Assembly (NCBI RefSeq): GCF_013359735.1
Contig: NZ_JABFMX010000003.1
Span: 1-64,000 of the forward strand
Length of the DNA stretch: 64,000 nucleotides
Source of the DNA: Arthrobacter sp. C9C5
GTDB lineage: Bacteria > Actinomycetota > Actinomycetes > Actinomycetales > Micrococcaceae
Direction: 5' to 3'
The notes under the pieces are model-generated. The model was not told where the DNA came from. It searched no databases and was given only the letters and a program-made list of their open reading frames with translations. The translations under genes and the position numbers were made by a program. Of the stretch, positions 8,963 through 17,467 are shown in pieces. How positions within the stretch are numbered: position 1 is the first letter of the stretch; each line of letters opens with the position of its first letter.

Positions 8963-9622
8963 TTAGTTCGCCGGTTCGAGGGCTGCCGCGAGCGGCAGGG
9001 TTCCGTCCCGGAACTCGATGGTCCGGCCTGCGGTCCGCGGCAGACCAAGCACCGCCGCGGCGACGAGCGCCACGTTGGAGCGCGAGGTGCCGGTTCCGTC
9101 CGAGGTGTCTGTGGGGTTGACGTCCAGCAGTCCGTTGCCCGGACCGTCGGTCAGGGCACCGGGGCCCAGGATGGTCCAGTCCAGGCCGCTGCCGCGCAGG
9201 TAGGTGTCCGCGGCGGCCTTGGCCTCGGCGTAGGCGTGGAAGCTGTTGTCCGCGGGGACTCCATGGTCCGGCCCGGCGCCGAGGTAGGAGACCATAACGT
9301 AGCGCCGGACGCCGGCCTGGCCCGCGGCGTCGATCGAGCGGATGGCCGCGTCCCGGTCCACGGCGTAGGTGCGCTCGGGGCTGCCGCCGCCCGCGCCGGC
9401 GGACCACACCACGGCGTCGTGGCCCTTCAACGCTTCGGCGATCTCCGCCGTCGTTGCCTTTTCCACGTCCAGTACCAGCGGGGTGGCGCCGGTGGCCGCC
9501 ACGTCCTCGCGATGGTCCGGGTTGCGGATGATGGAGGTCACCTCGGCTCCGTCTTTCGAGAGGATGCCGGACAGTTCCAAAGCCACTTTTCCGTGGCCGC
9601 CGATGATTGCGATTCGCGTCAT
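8963..9622 (-). CDS. NAD(P)-binding protein, atypical SDR / YwnB-like
   Basis: A 219-residue Rossmann protein of the NAD(P)H-binding (PF13460-like) type. The dinucleotide loop IIGGHGKVALEL (4-15) is close to the N-terminus. Further matching segments are VVWSAGAGG, RYVMVSYLGAG and LDWTILGPGALTDGPG. The classical YxxxK active-site pair is not clear, as usual in this atypical group, which includes epimerase-like and redox-sensing proteins. The start is ATG 9622 rather than the longer open frame to 9694, because the Rossmann strand begins there. It is transcribed alone. Its biochemical reaction cannot be inferred. Confidence 0.85.
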   Translation of the reverse strand: MTRIAIIGGHGKVALELSGILSKDGAEVTSIIRNPDHREDVAATGATPLVLDVEKATTAEIAEALKGHDAVVWSAGAGGGSPERTYAVDRDAAIRSIDAAGQAGVRRYVMVSYLGAGPDHGVPADNSFHAYAEAKAAADTYLRGSGLDWTILGPGALTDGPGNGLLDVNPTDTSDGTGTSRSNVALVAAAVLGLPRTAGRTIEFRDGTLPLAAALEPAN

Positions 9623-9680
9623 CGTTCCATTCTGTCCCACAGAGCCCCGTCGCCGCACCCGGTATGCAGCCATTGGGCCG

Positions 9681-9743
9681 CGTTGCGCTATCACTTTTGG
9701 CCGTTATGGGTGCGGCAGAACAGCCACAAGTGACAGAGCAACG
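9681..9743. repeat. Palindromic intergenic repeat, family C copy 1
   Basis: CGTTGC at 9681 and GCAACG ending at 9743 bound an imperfect inverted repeat with 21-base arms and three mismatches. It includes CCGTTATGGG at 9701-9710, the reverse complement of CCCATAACGG in the element at 33710-33772. It lies about 50 bases past the end of the small membrane-protein gene. The relation to the second copy is weaker than for families A and B. Confidence 0.45.
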
Positions 9744-9794
9744 GCGGGACAGGGACCGCCGGCTGGGCCCACGGCGACTTTGTGTAGCCTGTGG

Positions 9795-10076
9795 TCATAA
9801 CAGCGGGTCGCTGGGAAATCGACCCGGATGCTTAGGATCCTTCCCGCGTTCGCGCCAATACTCATCCCGTTGCCACAACGAAAACCGGGTCACCCAGATT
9901 AGGAAGACCGTGGTCCCAACAGCAAGGACCACTAGCTTGACCCAGCCCCAGGGCTCGTCGTCACTTGGCACGAAGTTCAGCGTGATCATTGCCAAAGCTA
10001 GAGCCCACCCGTAAGAGACAAGGCGCTTGAGCCTGCGCTTGACCTCAGGGCTTGCGCCGCCATCCGGTTCTCCCAT
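9795..10076 (-). CDS. Small hypothetical membrane protein
   Basis: A 93-residue open frame with two predicted membrane helices: about 20-36 (SYGWALALAMITLNFV) and 46-62 (KLVVLAVGTTVFLIWVT). They are joined by an acidic PSDDEPWG loop and flanked by basic ends, with a proline-rich tail. I do not recognise a family. The residue composition is sensible for a real protein, but no clear Shine-Dalgarno precedes the ATG at 10076, so reality is probable rather than certain. No operon partner is visible; tRNA genes lie upstream. Confidence 0.5.
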   Translation of the reverse strand: MGEPDGGASPEVKRRLKRLVSYGWALALAMITLNFVPSDDEPWGWVKLVVLAVGTTVFLIWVTRFSLWQRDEYWRERGKDPKHPGRFPSDPLL

Positions 10077-10263
10077 GGCTCAGAGTAACGACTGCACCTT
10101 CCGGAAGGGAGTGGTTCGCCCACTTGGTGCTGGTTCCGCTGATGTCCCGACGGCCTTTCACACCGCCTCAAGATCTCACCCGTTGGATGACGCATTCGGC
10201 GCAGGGCACGCGGTTAGTTCCCACCGAGAGGGGGCAGATGGTGACGAATCCAGAGATACAGAA

Positions 10264-10296
10264 AGACCCCCGGAATCTCAAGGATTCCGGGGGTCT
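10264..10296 (-). terminator. Terminator of tRNA-Met
   Basis: A perfect 14-bp stem (10264-10277 with 10283-10296, AGACCCCCGGAATC on one arm) with a 5-base loop sits four bases past the 3' end of tRNA-Met. On the minus strand TTTC follows, a short U tract. The adjoining 10077-10263 stretch shows no gene. Confidence 0.85.
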
Positions 10297-10300
10297 TATC

Positions 10301-10377
10301 TGGTAGCGGTGGGGAGGCTCGATCTCCCGACCTCACGATTATGAGTCGTGCGCTCTAACCAACTGAGCTACACCGCC
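10301..10377 (-). tRNA. tRNA-Met (CAT), elongator
   Basis: A complete 77-base cloverleaf on the minus strand. The acceptor GGCGGTG pairs with CACCGCT (a G-U closing pair), and D, anticodon and T arms are all present. The anticodon CAT lies at 10343-10341 in the loop CTCATAA, and CCA is encoded at the 3' end. Lack of an initiator-type C1-A72 mismatch and of three G-C pairs in the anticodon stem points to the elongator. A tRNA-Ile with a lysidine-modified CAT is the alternative but fits less well. Confidence 0.92.
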
Positions 10378-10391
10378 ACGAATGAGAAAAA

Positions 10392-10427
10392 CCTGCGTCA
10401 AGCCGGTCAAAACCGCCTTGACGCAGG
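10392..10427 (-). terminator. Terminator of tRNA-Thr
   Basis: An 11-bp stem, CCTGCGTCAAG at 10392-10402 pairing with 10417-10427, followed on the minus strand by TTTTT (10391-10387). It separates tRNA-Thr from tRNA-Met, so the two tRNA genes have separate transcript ends. Confidence 0.9.
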
Positions 10428-10438
10428 CCCTCATCCAG

Positions 10439-10510
10439 AGCCCCCCACCGGAATCGATCCGGTGACCTCGTTCTTACCAAGAACGCGCTCTACCACTGAG
10501 CTAGGGGGGC
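10439..10510 (-). tRNA. tRNA-Thr (GGT)
   Basis: A 72-base cloverleaf on the minus strand. The acceptor GCCCCCC pairs with GGGGGGC. The anticodon GGT at 10478-10476 lies in the loop TTGGTAA, and the T arm contains TCGATTC. The 3' CCA is not encoded and must be added after transcription, unlike the neighbouring tRNA-Met. Confidence 0.93.
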
Positions 10511-10725
10511 AACGAGTAAATACTCTACCGGAAGATTCGGCTCCCAACAAATCGGCCGGCCTGCCCCGGCCTCTGAGCCAAAATCCGCGCCGTTCCGGGG
10601 ATCTCAGAGGGCCCGGGGCCTCCCCGGCGGACCCGTTCCGGCCGCTCCATGGCGCCGATGTGACGAAGCCGACTCGCGGGTCCGGCGCGCGTCCGGAACG
10701 GGACGGACCGGTCCGGACTTTAACG

Positions 10726-10761
10726 CAGGACAGGCCGGCTCAAGCGAGCCGGCCTGTCCTG
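10726..10761 (-). terminator. Terminator of the DEAD-box helicase gene
   Basis: A perfect 16-bp stem with a 4-base loop (10726-10741 with 10746-10761; arm begins CAGGACAGGCCGG) lies 21 bases past the helicase stop codon. The remaining gap, 10511-10725, holds only a 10-bp inverted repeat (CCCGTTCCGG at 10632-10641 and CCGGAACGGG at 10693-10702) and no gene. Confidence 0.85.
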
Positions 10762-10781
10762 GACTGTTCAGTAACTAGTGG

Positions 10782-12815
10782 TTACCACTTGTTACGGGGC
10801 TTGAAGCCGCCTTCGGTGCGGGGCTTGCGGGTGTCGGTGCCGACGCCGCGCTCGTTGCGGTCACTGAAGGAGCGGCCGCCGCGGTCAGCGGAGGAACGCT
10901 CGCCGTCGTTCTTGCGGAACTCGCGCTTGAAGCCGCCGTTGCCCTTGAAGTTGCCGCTGCCGCCGGAGTAGCCGCCGCGGTCGCCCCGGTCCCCACTGCG
11001 GGTTCCCTGGTAGGAGCCGCGGTCACCGGAGGGCTTGCGGCCGTTGTCCAGCTCGAGGTGGATCAGCTCGCCGCCGATCCGGGTGCGGGACAGTGCCTTC
11101 AGCTGGTCGGGGCTCAGGTCGGCCGGGAGCTCCACGAGGGAGTGGTCCGAGCGGATGTCGATGCCGCCGATCTGGGCCGAGGAAATGCCGCCCTCGTTGG
11201 CGATGGCGCCCACGATGGATCCCGGCATGACGCGCTGGCGGCGTCCGACGGCGATCCGGTAGGTGGCGTTGCCCTCGGTCAGGGTGCGGGTCGGGCCGCG
11301 GGAGCCGAAGCCGTCCTTGGAGCGCTCGCGCTTCTGGAATTCCGGAGCGGCAGGCAGTTCCTTGACCAGGAGCGGCTGTCCGCCCTGCGCCATGACGGCC
11401 AGTGCGGCGGCAATCTCGGCGGCCGGAACGTTGTGCTCTTCCTCGTAGGAGGCGATCAGGTCACGGAACGCCGAGACGTCCTCAGATTCGAGGGTCTCGG
11501 TGATCTTTTCCGCGAACTTGCCCAGGCGCAGCGTGTTGACCGTCTCCGCGGTAGGCAGGTGCATCTGCTCGACCGGCTGGCGGGTTGCCTTTTCGATCGA
11601 ACGCAGCAGGTACTTCTCCCGCGGGGTCATGAACAGCACGGCGTCGCCGGAGCGGCCCGCGCGGCCGGTGCGGCCGATGCGGTGCACGTAGGACTCGGTG
11701 TCGTGCGGGATGTCGTAGTTGATTACGTGGCTGATGCGCTCGACGTCCAGGCCGCGGGCGGCGACGTCGGTGGCGACGAGGATATCGATCCGGCCTTCCT
11801 TGAGCGCGTCCACCGTGCGCTCACGCTGCTGCTGCGGGATGTCGCCGTTGATGGCCGCGGCCTGGAAGCCACGCGAGCGCAGCTTGTCGGCCAGGTCCTC
11901 GGTAGCCATCTTGGTGCGGACGAAGGCGATGACGCCGTCGAACTCCTCGACCTCGAGGATGCGGGTCAGCGCGTCAAGCTTGTGCGGGCCCATGACTTGA
12001 AGGTACCGCTGGCGGGTATTGGCGCCGGTGGTGGTCTTGGACTTGACCTGAACTTCTGCCGGGTTGTTCAGGTACTGCTTGGAGAGGCGGCGGATCTGGC
12101 TCGGCATGGTGGCGGAGAACAGTGCAACCTGGCGGCCCTCGGGGGTCTGCTGGAAGATCTGCTCCACGTCATCGGCGAAGCCCATGCGCAGCATCTCGTC
12201 GGCCTCATCCAGTACGAGGTACTGGAGTTCGGACAGGTCCAGGGAACCCTTGGCGATGTGGTCGATCACACGGCCGGGGGTACCGACGACGACCTGGGCG
12301 CCGCGGCGCAGGCCGGCCAGCTGGGGTCCGTAGGCGGAGCCGCCGTAGACCGGCAGGACGGTGAAGTCGTCGATGTGCTTGGCGTAGGAGGTGAAGGCCT
12401 CGGCGACCTGGAGCGCGAGCTCGCGGGTCGGAGCCAGGACCAGGGCCTGCGTCTTGCGGGACGGGCCGTTCAGGTCGTGGAGTTCGGCCAGCCGGGACAG
12501 CGCCGGTACTGCGAATGCTGCAGTCTTACCGGTGCCGGTCTGGGCCAGGCCGACGACGTCGCGGCCTTCGAGCAGCAGCGGGATCGTCGCGGCCTGGATC
12601 GGGGACGGCTTCTCGTAGCCGACGTCCTGCAGGGCGGCAAGGACGCGGGCGTCGATGCCGAGGTCGACGAAGCGGAGTCCGGTTTCGTCGTCGCCGTTGG
12701 CGTGAGCGGCCTTTTCGGCGGTGGTGTCGGCTGCCTCTGCAGCAGCCGGTTCGGTGAACTCGACGTCAGACTGGGTGTTTTCGGTGTCGACGGAGTTGTC
12801 CTGATTTTCGGGCAT
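10782..12815 (-). CDS. deaD: DEAD-box RNA helicase, DeaD/CsdA type
   Basis: ATP-dependent RNA helicase of 677 residues, probably acting in ribosome assembly and mRNA turnover, often cold-induced. Helicase motifs occur in order: GYEKPSPIQ (Q motif), AQTGTGKT, PTRELALQ, TPGR, DEAD, SAT, FVRTK, ARGLD and HRIGRTGRAG. A DbpA-like RNA-binding domain follows (YRIAVGRRQRVMPGSIVGAI onward). The last 80 residues form a Gly/Arg/Asp/Ser-rich tail with RGG-like runs, suited to non-specific RNA binding. The ATG at 12815 is chosen because GAGGAAG lies eight bases upstream; an ATG at 12836 has no such site. The gene is monocistronic, with its own terminator. Confidence 0.95.
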   Translation of the reverse strand: MPENQDNSVDTENTQSDVEFTEPAAAEAADTTAEKAAHANGDDETGLRFVDLGIDARVLAALQDVGYEKPSPIQAATIPLLLEGRDVVGLAQTGTGKTAAFAVPALSRLAELHDLNGPSRKTQALVLAPTRELALQVAEAFTSYAKHIDDFTVLPVYGGSAYGPQLAGLRRGAQVVVGTPGRVIDHIAKGSLDLSELQYLVLDEADEMLRMGFADDVEQIFQQTPEGRQVALFSATMPSQIRRLSKQYLNNPAEVQVKSKTTTGANTRQRYLQVMGPHKLDALTRILEVEEFDGVIAFVRTKMATEDLADKLRSRGFQAAAINGDIPQQQRERTVDALKEGRIDILVATDVAARGLDVERISHVINYDIPHDTESYVHRIGRTGRAGRSGDAVLFMTPREKYLLRSIEKATRQPVEQMHLPTAETVNTLRLGKFAEKITETLESEDVSAFRDLIASYEEEHNVPAAEIAAALAVMAQGGQPLLVKELPAAPEFQKRERSKDGFGSRGPTRTLTEGNATYRIAVGRRQRVMPGSIVGAIANEGGISSAQIGGIDIRSDHSLVELPADLSPDQLKALSRTRIGGELIHLELDNGRKPSGDRGSYQGTRSGDRGDRGGYSGGSGNFKGNGGFKREFRKNDGERSSADRGGRSFSDRNERGVGTDTRKPRTEGGFKPRNKW

Positions 12816-13008
12816 AGGGGAATCTTCCTCATCCATAGGGGCCAGGCGGCACAACCCGAGGTGAGCGGAGCCGCAGTACACGTGCCGTAATTGCCGGGCA
12901 TACGTTGACCGGCCGGTCACATAGAAGCCCGGCGCTTTCGCAATCCCGTGGCAGGACTTCCCGCTGCAACTCTTGGCTGCTATCCCAGCAGTCTGTACAG
13001 CGTTTTCT

Positions 13009-13188
13009 TTAGCCGGCTCTCCCTATGAAAATGCCCGCATCACAGTAGCGGGCCCCAACACTTGCCAGTCCTGCCTCAAAAATTGGGCAGGAATAAGGGA
13101 TTTCCGGAGTGGGGGATATTTCAAGTGTAAGGCATGCGGCAGCGCAGGTGGTAATGCAGAGGCCGACGGCGGCGGTGACCTTGCGCAC
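13009..13188 (-). CDS. Possible small secreted peptide
   Basis: A 59-residue frame starting at GTG 13188 with GGGAGGT seven bases upstream, an excellent ribosome site. The N-terminus reads MRKVTAAVGLCITTCAAAC, basic then hydrophobic, like a signal peptide. The remainder holds two more cysteines and no known domain. The region is less G/C-rich than its neighbours. An ATG four bases upstream (at 13191) opens a different, shorter frame that could use the same site. On the opposite strand the same DNA reads CQSC...CKAC, which looks like a zinc ribbon but is most likely a mirror of this gene or chance. Real expression is uncertain. Confidence 0.35.
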   Translation of the reverse strand: MRKVTAAVGLCITTCAAACLTLEISPTPEIPYSCPIFEAGLASVGARYCDAGIFIGRAG

Positions 13189-13245
13189 ATGCGGCACCTC
13201 CCGGGGCTGTGCGCCCCCGGACCTGGGCCGCGCCCGGAGCACGTG

Positions 13246-13893
13246 CTAGTCCGCCGGCTGCAGCTTCGCGAATTCCTGGCGGTACTCCGGCTGCAGCCGG
13301 ATCAGGCCATCGGCGTCGGCGTCCCGCAGCGCCTCCATGTCCTGGACCGTGGGGTCGCAGAACCATTTGCCGATCGTCACGCCGTGCGCCGGGACGTAGA
13401 GCCGGTGGATATGGTCCCCCGCCTGGATGCTGCCGGTGCGCACCACGCGCAGGTAGGTGCCCACAAGTCCGGCCTCGGTGAACCGCTTGACCCAGTGGGG
13501 TTCGTTCACGCGCCGCTGGAAGGTGCTGCACGGCCGGCGGGGCGAGGTGACTTCCACTTCGACGTCGAGCCCGATCTTCCAGCGTTCGCCGATCACCGCG
13601 TTGGTGGCGTCGATGCCGGCGACCCGGAGGTTCTCGCCAAAATATCCGGGCGGGATGTCCCGTCCAAGTTCCGCAGCCCAGTAGTCGGCGTCGGCCTGGG
13701 AATAGGCGTACAGCGCTTGGTCTTCGCCGCCGTGATCGATGCGGTCGGCCTGGATGTCACCGCGGAGGCCCAGCCGGTGGACTTTCACGGGTCCGTCCAC
13801 GGGACGCTTGTCGATGGCGGTCACGCCCAGCCTTCCCTCGTCGCTGAGCAGCTGGTGCACCCGGCAGACGGCAAGCACAGAAGCGGTGTTCAT
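13246..13893 (-). CDS. MOSC domain protein, YiiM-like
   Basis: A 215-residue MOSC protein, the fold shared with the C-terminus of molybdenum-cofactor sulfurase. YiiM-type members take part in molybdenum-dependent reduction of N-hydroxylated compounds. The N-terminal VNxxKRxP-like start (VTAIDKRPVDGPV) and DHGGEDQALYAYSQAD match the family. The conserved cysteine is Cys122 in SPRRPCSTFQRRV. The C-terminal tail holds a short helical domain (PTVQDMEALRDADAD), as in YiiM. It starts at ATG 13893, divergent from the acyl-CoA dehydrogenase, and is probably transcribed alone. Substrate range is unknown. Confidence 0.9.
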   Translation of the reverse strand: MNTASVLAVCRVHQLLSDEGRLGVTAIDKRPVDGPVKVHRLGLRGDIQADRIDHGGEDQALYAYSQADADYWAAELGRDIPPGYFGENLRVAGIDATNAVIGERWKIGLDVEVEVTSPRRPCSTFQRRVNEPHWVKRFTEAGLVGTYLRVVRTGSIQAGDHIHRLYVPAHGVTIGKWFCDPTVQDMEALRDADADGLIRLQPEYRQEFAKLQPAD

Positions 13894-14067
13894 GGCACCA
13901 GTGTAGGCCCGGGGGCACGCGGCGACGCTCCAGCCAGGTTACTTTCCCACAGACCCTGCGACCCGGCCGCGACACCCGCGTGCCGGCCGCGCTCCGAGCG
14001 CGGGTCCGGAAGCAACTGGACAGGAAGGTCAGGGCCGGTGGCGCGGGACGGAACGTAGGATGCTCCC

Positions 14068-15255
14068 ATGAGCAGTGTTGCAGCAACAGACGTGTCCGAT
14101 GTCCTGGCGATCGATTCCCTGCTGAGCGCCGAGGAGCTGGCCGTACGGGAAAAGGTCCGCGATTTCACCAGCCAGCGGATCCGGCCCGGCATCGCAGCCT
14201 GGTATGACGACGGCGTCTTCCCGCTCGAACTGGCAGCGGAACTGGGCGAGCTGGGCGTGCTGGGGATGCAGCTGGAGGGCTACGGCTGCCCGGGCCGCTC
14301 CGCCGTCGAGTACGGCCTTGCCGCGATGGAGCTCGAGGCCGGCGATTCCGGCATCCGTACCTTCGTCTCTGTGCAGGGCTCCCTCGCCATGACCGCCATC
14401 CACCTGTGGGGCTCGGAGGAGCAGAAGCAGGAGTGGCTCCCCCGGATGGCCGCCGGCGAAGTGATCGGCTGCTTCGCCCTGACCGAGCCCACGGCCGGCT
14501 CGGACCCGGCGGCCATGCAGACCTTCGCCCGGCGGGACGGGACGGGCGATGACGCCGGCTGGATTTTGGACGGGGCCAAACGCTGGATCGGGCTCGCCTC
14601 CGTCGCGGACGTGTTGGTGGTGTGGGCGATGACCGATGACGGCGTGCGCGGCTTCCTGGTGCCCGCCGGCACCCCGGGGGTGACCGCCACGCCGATCGGG
14701 CAGAAGCTTTCCATGCGCGCCTCGATCCAGTGCGATGTCAGCTTCGACGGGGTCCGGCTGGGCCCCGAGGCGCAGCTGCCCGCCGCCCTCGGGCTGCGCG
14801 GACCCTTCAGCTGCCTGAACGAGGCGCGCTACGGGATCGCGTGGGGCGCGATGGGCGCCGCCCGGGACTCCTACGAGGCGGCGCTGCGGTACTCGCAGGA
14901 ACGGCTGCAGTTCGGCAAGCCGCTGGCCGGGTACCAGCTCACCCAGGAGAAGCTGGTGAACATGCTGCTGGAAATCCAGAAGGGCACGCTGCTGGCGCTG
15001 CAGCTGGGCCGGCTCAAGGACGCCGGGAAGCTGCGGCCGGAGCAGATTTCGCTGGGCAAAATGAACAACGTGCGCGAGGCGATCGCGATTGCCCGCGAGG
15101 CCCGCACCATCCTGGGCGGGAACGGGATCACCCTGGATTACTCGCCGCTACGGCACGCCGCCAACCTCGAATCGGTGCGCACCTATGAGGGTACCGACGA
15201 GGTGCACACCCTCGTCCTCGGCCAGCACATCACCGGGCTGGCCGCCTTCCGCTAA
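14068..15255 (+). CDS. Acyl-CoA dehydrogenase, glutaryl-CoA dehydrogenase-like
   Basis: FAD-dependent acyl-CoA dehydrogenase of 395 residues with the usual three domains. Recognisable segments are CFALTEPTAGSDP (FAD/substrate), the beta-barrel around GWILDGAKRWIG, and the C-terminal helical domain with YEGTDEVHTLVLGQ. Glu374 in YEGT is the catalytic base. LNEARYGIAWG closely resembles the glutaryl-CoA dehydrogenase subgroup, which oxidises and decarboxylates glutaryl-CoA in lysine and tryptophan breakdown. No pathway partners are adjacent, so the substrate is inferred from sequence alone. It ends 15 bases from the convergent SDR gene. Confidence 0.88.
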   Translation: MSSVAATDVSDVLAIDSLLSAEELAVREKVRDFTSQRIRPGIAAWYDDGVFPLELAAELGELGVLGMQLEGYGCPGRSAVEYGLAAMELEAGDSGIRTFVSVQGSLAMTAIHLWGSEEQKQEWLPRMAAGEVIGCFALTEPTAGSDPAAMQTFARRDGTGDDAGWILDGAKRWIGLASVADVLVVWAMTDDGVRGFLVPAGTPGVTATPIGQKLSMRASIQCDVSFDGVRLGPEAQLPAALGLRGPFSCLNEARYGIAWGAMGAARDSYEAALRYSQERLQFGKPLAGYQLTQEKLVNMLLEIQKGTLLALQLGRLKDAGKLRPEQISLGKMNNVREAIAIAREARTILGGNGITLDYSPLRHAANLESVRTYEGTDEVHTLVLGQHITGLAAFR

Positions 15256-15270
15256 AGGCGAGGCGCGGCC

Positions 15271-16080
15271 TCAGGCGGAGAAGCCGCCGTCGGCCTTCAC
15301 CAGCTGCCCGGACACCCAGCGGCCCTCGGGTGAGAGCAGGAACGCCACCGTCCCGGCCACGTCTGCGGGGGTGCCGAGCCGGCCGCCGGGCTGCTGGCGG
15401 GCCAGGTCCTCGCGCAGTTGCGGGTCCATCCAGCCGGTGTCGACCGGCCCCGGGTTGAGCACGTTGGCACTGATCCCCTGCGGGCCCAACTCCCTTGCGG
15501 CCGCGATCACGATCCGATCCAGCGCACCCTTGGACGCCCCGTACGGCAGGTTGAACGCGGTGTGGTCGCTGGTCAGCGCCACGATCGCACCGCCGTCCGC
15601 CTGCGCCTGCCGGGCAAATGCGGCGATCAGCTGCCAGCTGGCGCGGGTGTTGACGGCGAAGTGGCGCTCAAAGCTCTCCAGGGACGTGTCCAGGATGCCC
15701 GAGTCTACGGATTCGGCGTGGCTCAGCACCAGTCCCTGCAGGGTGCCGGCGTCGTCCGCCACCACGGCCATCAGCCGGTCCACGGCGTGCGGATCCTCGA
15801 AGTCGGCGGGCACGGCCACCACCGCGGCGCCGGTCGCCTGCAGCTCGGCGGTGAGGCGTTCGACGTCGTCCGGCTGCACGCCCCAGGGCATCCGGGTGTC
15901 GTAGTCCTGCCAGTAGGTGAGGACCAGGTCCCAGCCGTCCGCGGCCAGCCGCCGCGCGATGCCTGCACCGATGCCGGCGAGCCTTCCGACGCCGGTGACC
16001 AGGGCCGTCTTGCGCTGCACCGGCGGGGCGTCGGCGGCCGGCGTGTCCGTGGTATTGGGGTTGGGCGGAGTGGAAACCAT
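15271..16080 (-). CDS. Short-chain dehydrogenase/reductase
   Basis: A 269-residue SDR with a 23-residue Pro/Ala/Thr-rich N-terminal extension before TALVTGVGRLAGIGAGIARRLA, a modified TGxxxGxG cofactor loop with an insert. Catalytic residues are Ser171 and YGASK with Tyr180 and Lys184. The C-terminal LNPGPVDTGWM and AFLLSPEGRWVSGQLVKADGGF are typical of reductases close to 3-oxoacyl-ACP reductase. The usual NNAG strand is replaced by LVLSHAES, and VLTYWQDYDTRMPW near 53-66 is an unusual insertion after the second strand. Substrate unknown. It is convergent with the acyl-CoA dehydrogenase and may be cotranscribed with the MFS gene 22 bases upstream. Confidence 0.88.
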   Translation of the reverse strand: MVSTPPNPNTTDTPAADAPPVQRKTALVTGVGRLAGIGAGIARRLAADGWDLVLTYWQDYDTRMPWGVQPDDVERLTAELQATGAAVVAVPADFEDPHAVDRLMAVVADDAGTLQGLVLSHAESVDSGILDTSLESFERHFAVNTRASWQLIAAFARQAQADGGAIVALTSDHTAFNLPYGASKGALDRIVIAAARELGPQGISANVLNPGPVDTGWMDPQLREDLARQQPGGRLGTPADVAGTVAFLLSPEGRWVSGQLVKADGGFSA

Positions 16081-16102
16081 GGTGCCCAGCCTAACGTCCG
16101 GC

Positions 16103-17467
16103 CTAGGCCGGGACCGGGACCGCCGACTGCTTTCCGGCGTCCTTGCGGATGGTCGCGCTGATCACGGCGGCGATGGTGCACATCGCCGCGGCGGCGAACC
16201 AGGCGTAGGTGTACTGGCCGGTGGCGTCCCGGACGGCACCGGCGGCCAGCGCGGCCGCGGCGGCGCCGAGTTGGTGCGCGGCGAACACCCAGCCGAACAC
16301 CACGCTGCCGTCCGCACCAAAGACCTGGCGGCAGATCGCGGCGGTGGGCGGGACGGTGGCCACCCAGTCCAGGCCATAGATGACCACGAACACGATCATG
16401 CTGGGCTGGACCTCGGCGCTGAGCAGGAGCGGCAGCACCAGCAGCCCGATGCCCCGGAACTGGTAGTAGACGGCGAGCAGGATCCGCGGGTTGAAGCGGT
16501 CCGTGAGCCAGCCCGAGGCGATGGTGCCGAGAATGTCGAAAATGCCGACGACGGCGAGCAGGCCGGCGGCCGTCGTTTCGGCCATGCCGTGGTCGTGGGC
16601 GGACGGGATAAAGTGGGTGCCGATCAGTCCGTTGGTCGTGGCTCCGCAGATGGCGAAGCCGGCCACGAGTGCCCAGAACGTCCGGACCTTGCTGGCCCGC
16701 TTGAGCACCTGGAGCGCGCGGACGGCGGCATTCCGGCGGGGCTCGGCCGGGACTGCCGGCTCGCCCGGCGCCGCGTTGGCCTCCGCCTCTGCGGCATCGC
16801 TGATCGCGGCCTCGCTCTCGGCGCCGTACGGCAGCGCTCCGACGTCGGCCGGTGAGTTCTTCAAGAATTTCAGCACCAGCGGCACCACCGCCAGGGCGCC
16901 GGCGGCGATCAGCAGCGAGGCTTGCCGCCAGCCCGGGTGCTGGGCAAGTGCGGCGATGAAGGGCAGGAACACCAGTTGCCCCGCGGCGCTGCCCGCGGTC
17001 AGGATGCCTATCACGAGGCCGCGGCTCTTCGCGAACCAGGTGTTGGCGATGGTGGCGGCGAAGACGAGCGCCATCGATCCGGTGCCGAGTCCGATCAGCA
17101 GGCCCCAGGTCAGCAGGATCTGCCACGACTGGTTGACCAGGACGGTCAGGGCGCTACCTGCGCCGATCAGCACCAGCGCCACGGCGGTCACGGCGCGGAT
17201 GCCGAAGCGCTCCATCAGGGCCGCGGCGAACGGTGCCGTGAGGCCGAACAGCACCAGGTTGATGCTGACCGCGGCCGAGAGGACCGTGGTGGACCAGCCG
17301 AATTCGTTCTGCAGCGGCACCATGAGCACGCCCGGGGCGGCCCGGAAACCGGCAGCGCCGACCAGTGCCAGGAACGCGACGGCGGCGACGATCCAGGCCG
17401 GATGGATGCGGCGCCGGGTGGAGGGGCGCCGGGTGGAGGGGCGGGGCGTGGTGCGGGGCTCACTCAT
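16103..17467 (-). CDS. MFS transporter, OFA/monocarboxylate-like
   Basis: A 454-residue major facilitator protein with twelve predicted helices split by a long, acidic and Pro/Ala-rich cytoplasmic loop (about 222-252). GWSTTVLSAAVSINLVLFG and the GLGTGSMALVFAATIANTWF region resemble oxalate/formate or monocarboxylate antiporters. The N-terminus carries a perfect 5-residue duplication, PSTRRPSTRR, from a 15-base tandem repeat near 17412-17441. The start overlaps the stop of the HxlR regulator by four bases, so the two are coupled, and the regulator probably responds to the transported or detoxified compound. Substrate not determinable. Confidence 0.88.
   Translation of the reverse strand: MSEPRTTPRPSTRRPSTRRRIHPAWIVAAVAFLALVGAAGFRAAPGVLMVPLQNEFGWSTTVLSAAVSINLVLFGLTAPFAAALMERFGIRAVTAVALVLIGAGSALTVLVNQSWQILLTWGLLIGLGTGSMALVFAATIANTWFAKSRGLVIGILTAGSAAGQLVFLPFIAALAQHPGWRQASLLIAAGALAVVPLVLKFLKNSPADVGALPYGAESEAAISDAAEAEANAAPGEPAVPAEPRRNAAVRALQVLKRASKVRTFWALVAGFAICGATTNGLIGTHFIPSAHDHGMAETTAAGLLAVVGIFDILGTIASGWLTDRFNPRILLAVYYQFRGIGLLVLPLLLSAEVQPSMIVFVVIYGLDWVATVPPTAAICRQVFGADGSVVFGWVFAAHQLGAAAAALAAGAVRDATGQYTYAWFAAAAMCTIAAVISATIRKDAGKQSAVPVPA

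Noticed and set aside
10301..10510. tRNA genes as a mobile-element attachment site
   Set aside because: No integrase, no partial tRNA copy and no foreign-looking DNA is next to either tRNA; both have ordinary terminators.
12973..14058. A plus-strand frame starting with a zinc-ribbon-like CxxC...CxxC
   Set aside because: Beyond the first 60 residues it is plainly antisense to the MOSC gene, and no ribosome site was found. Kept only as a note beside the possible small peptide.
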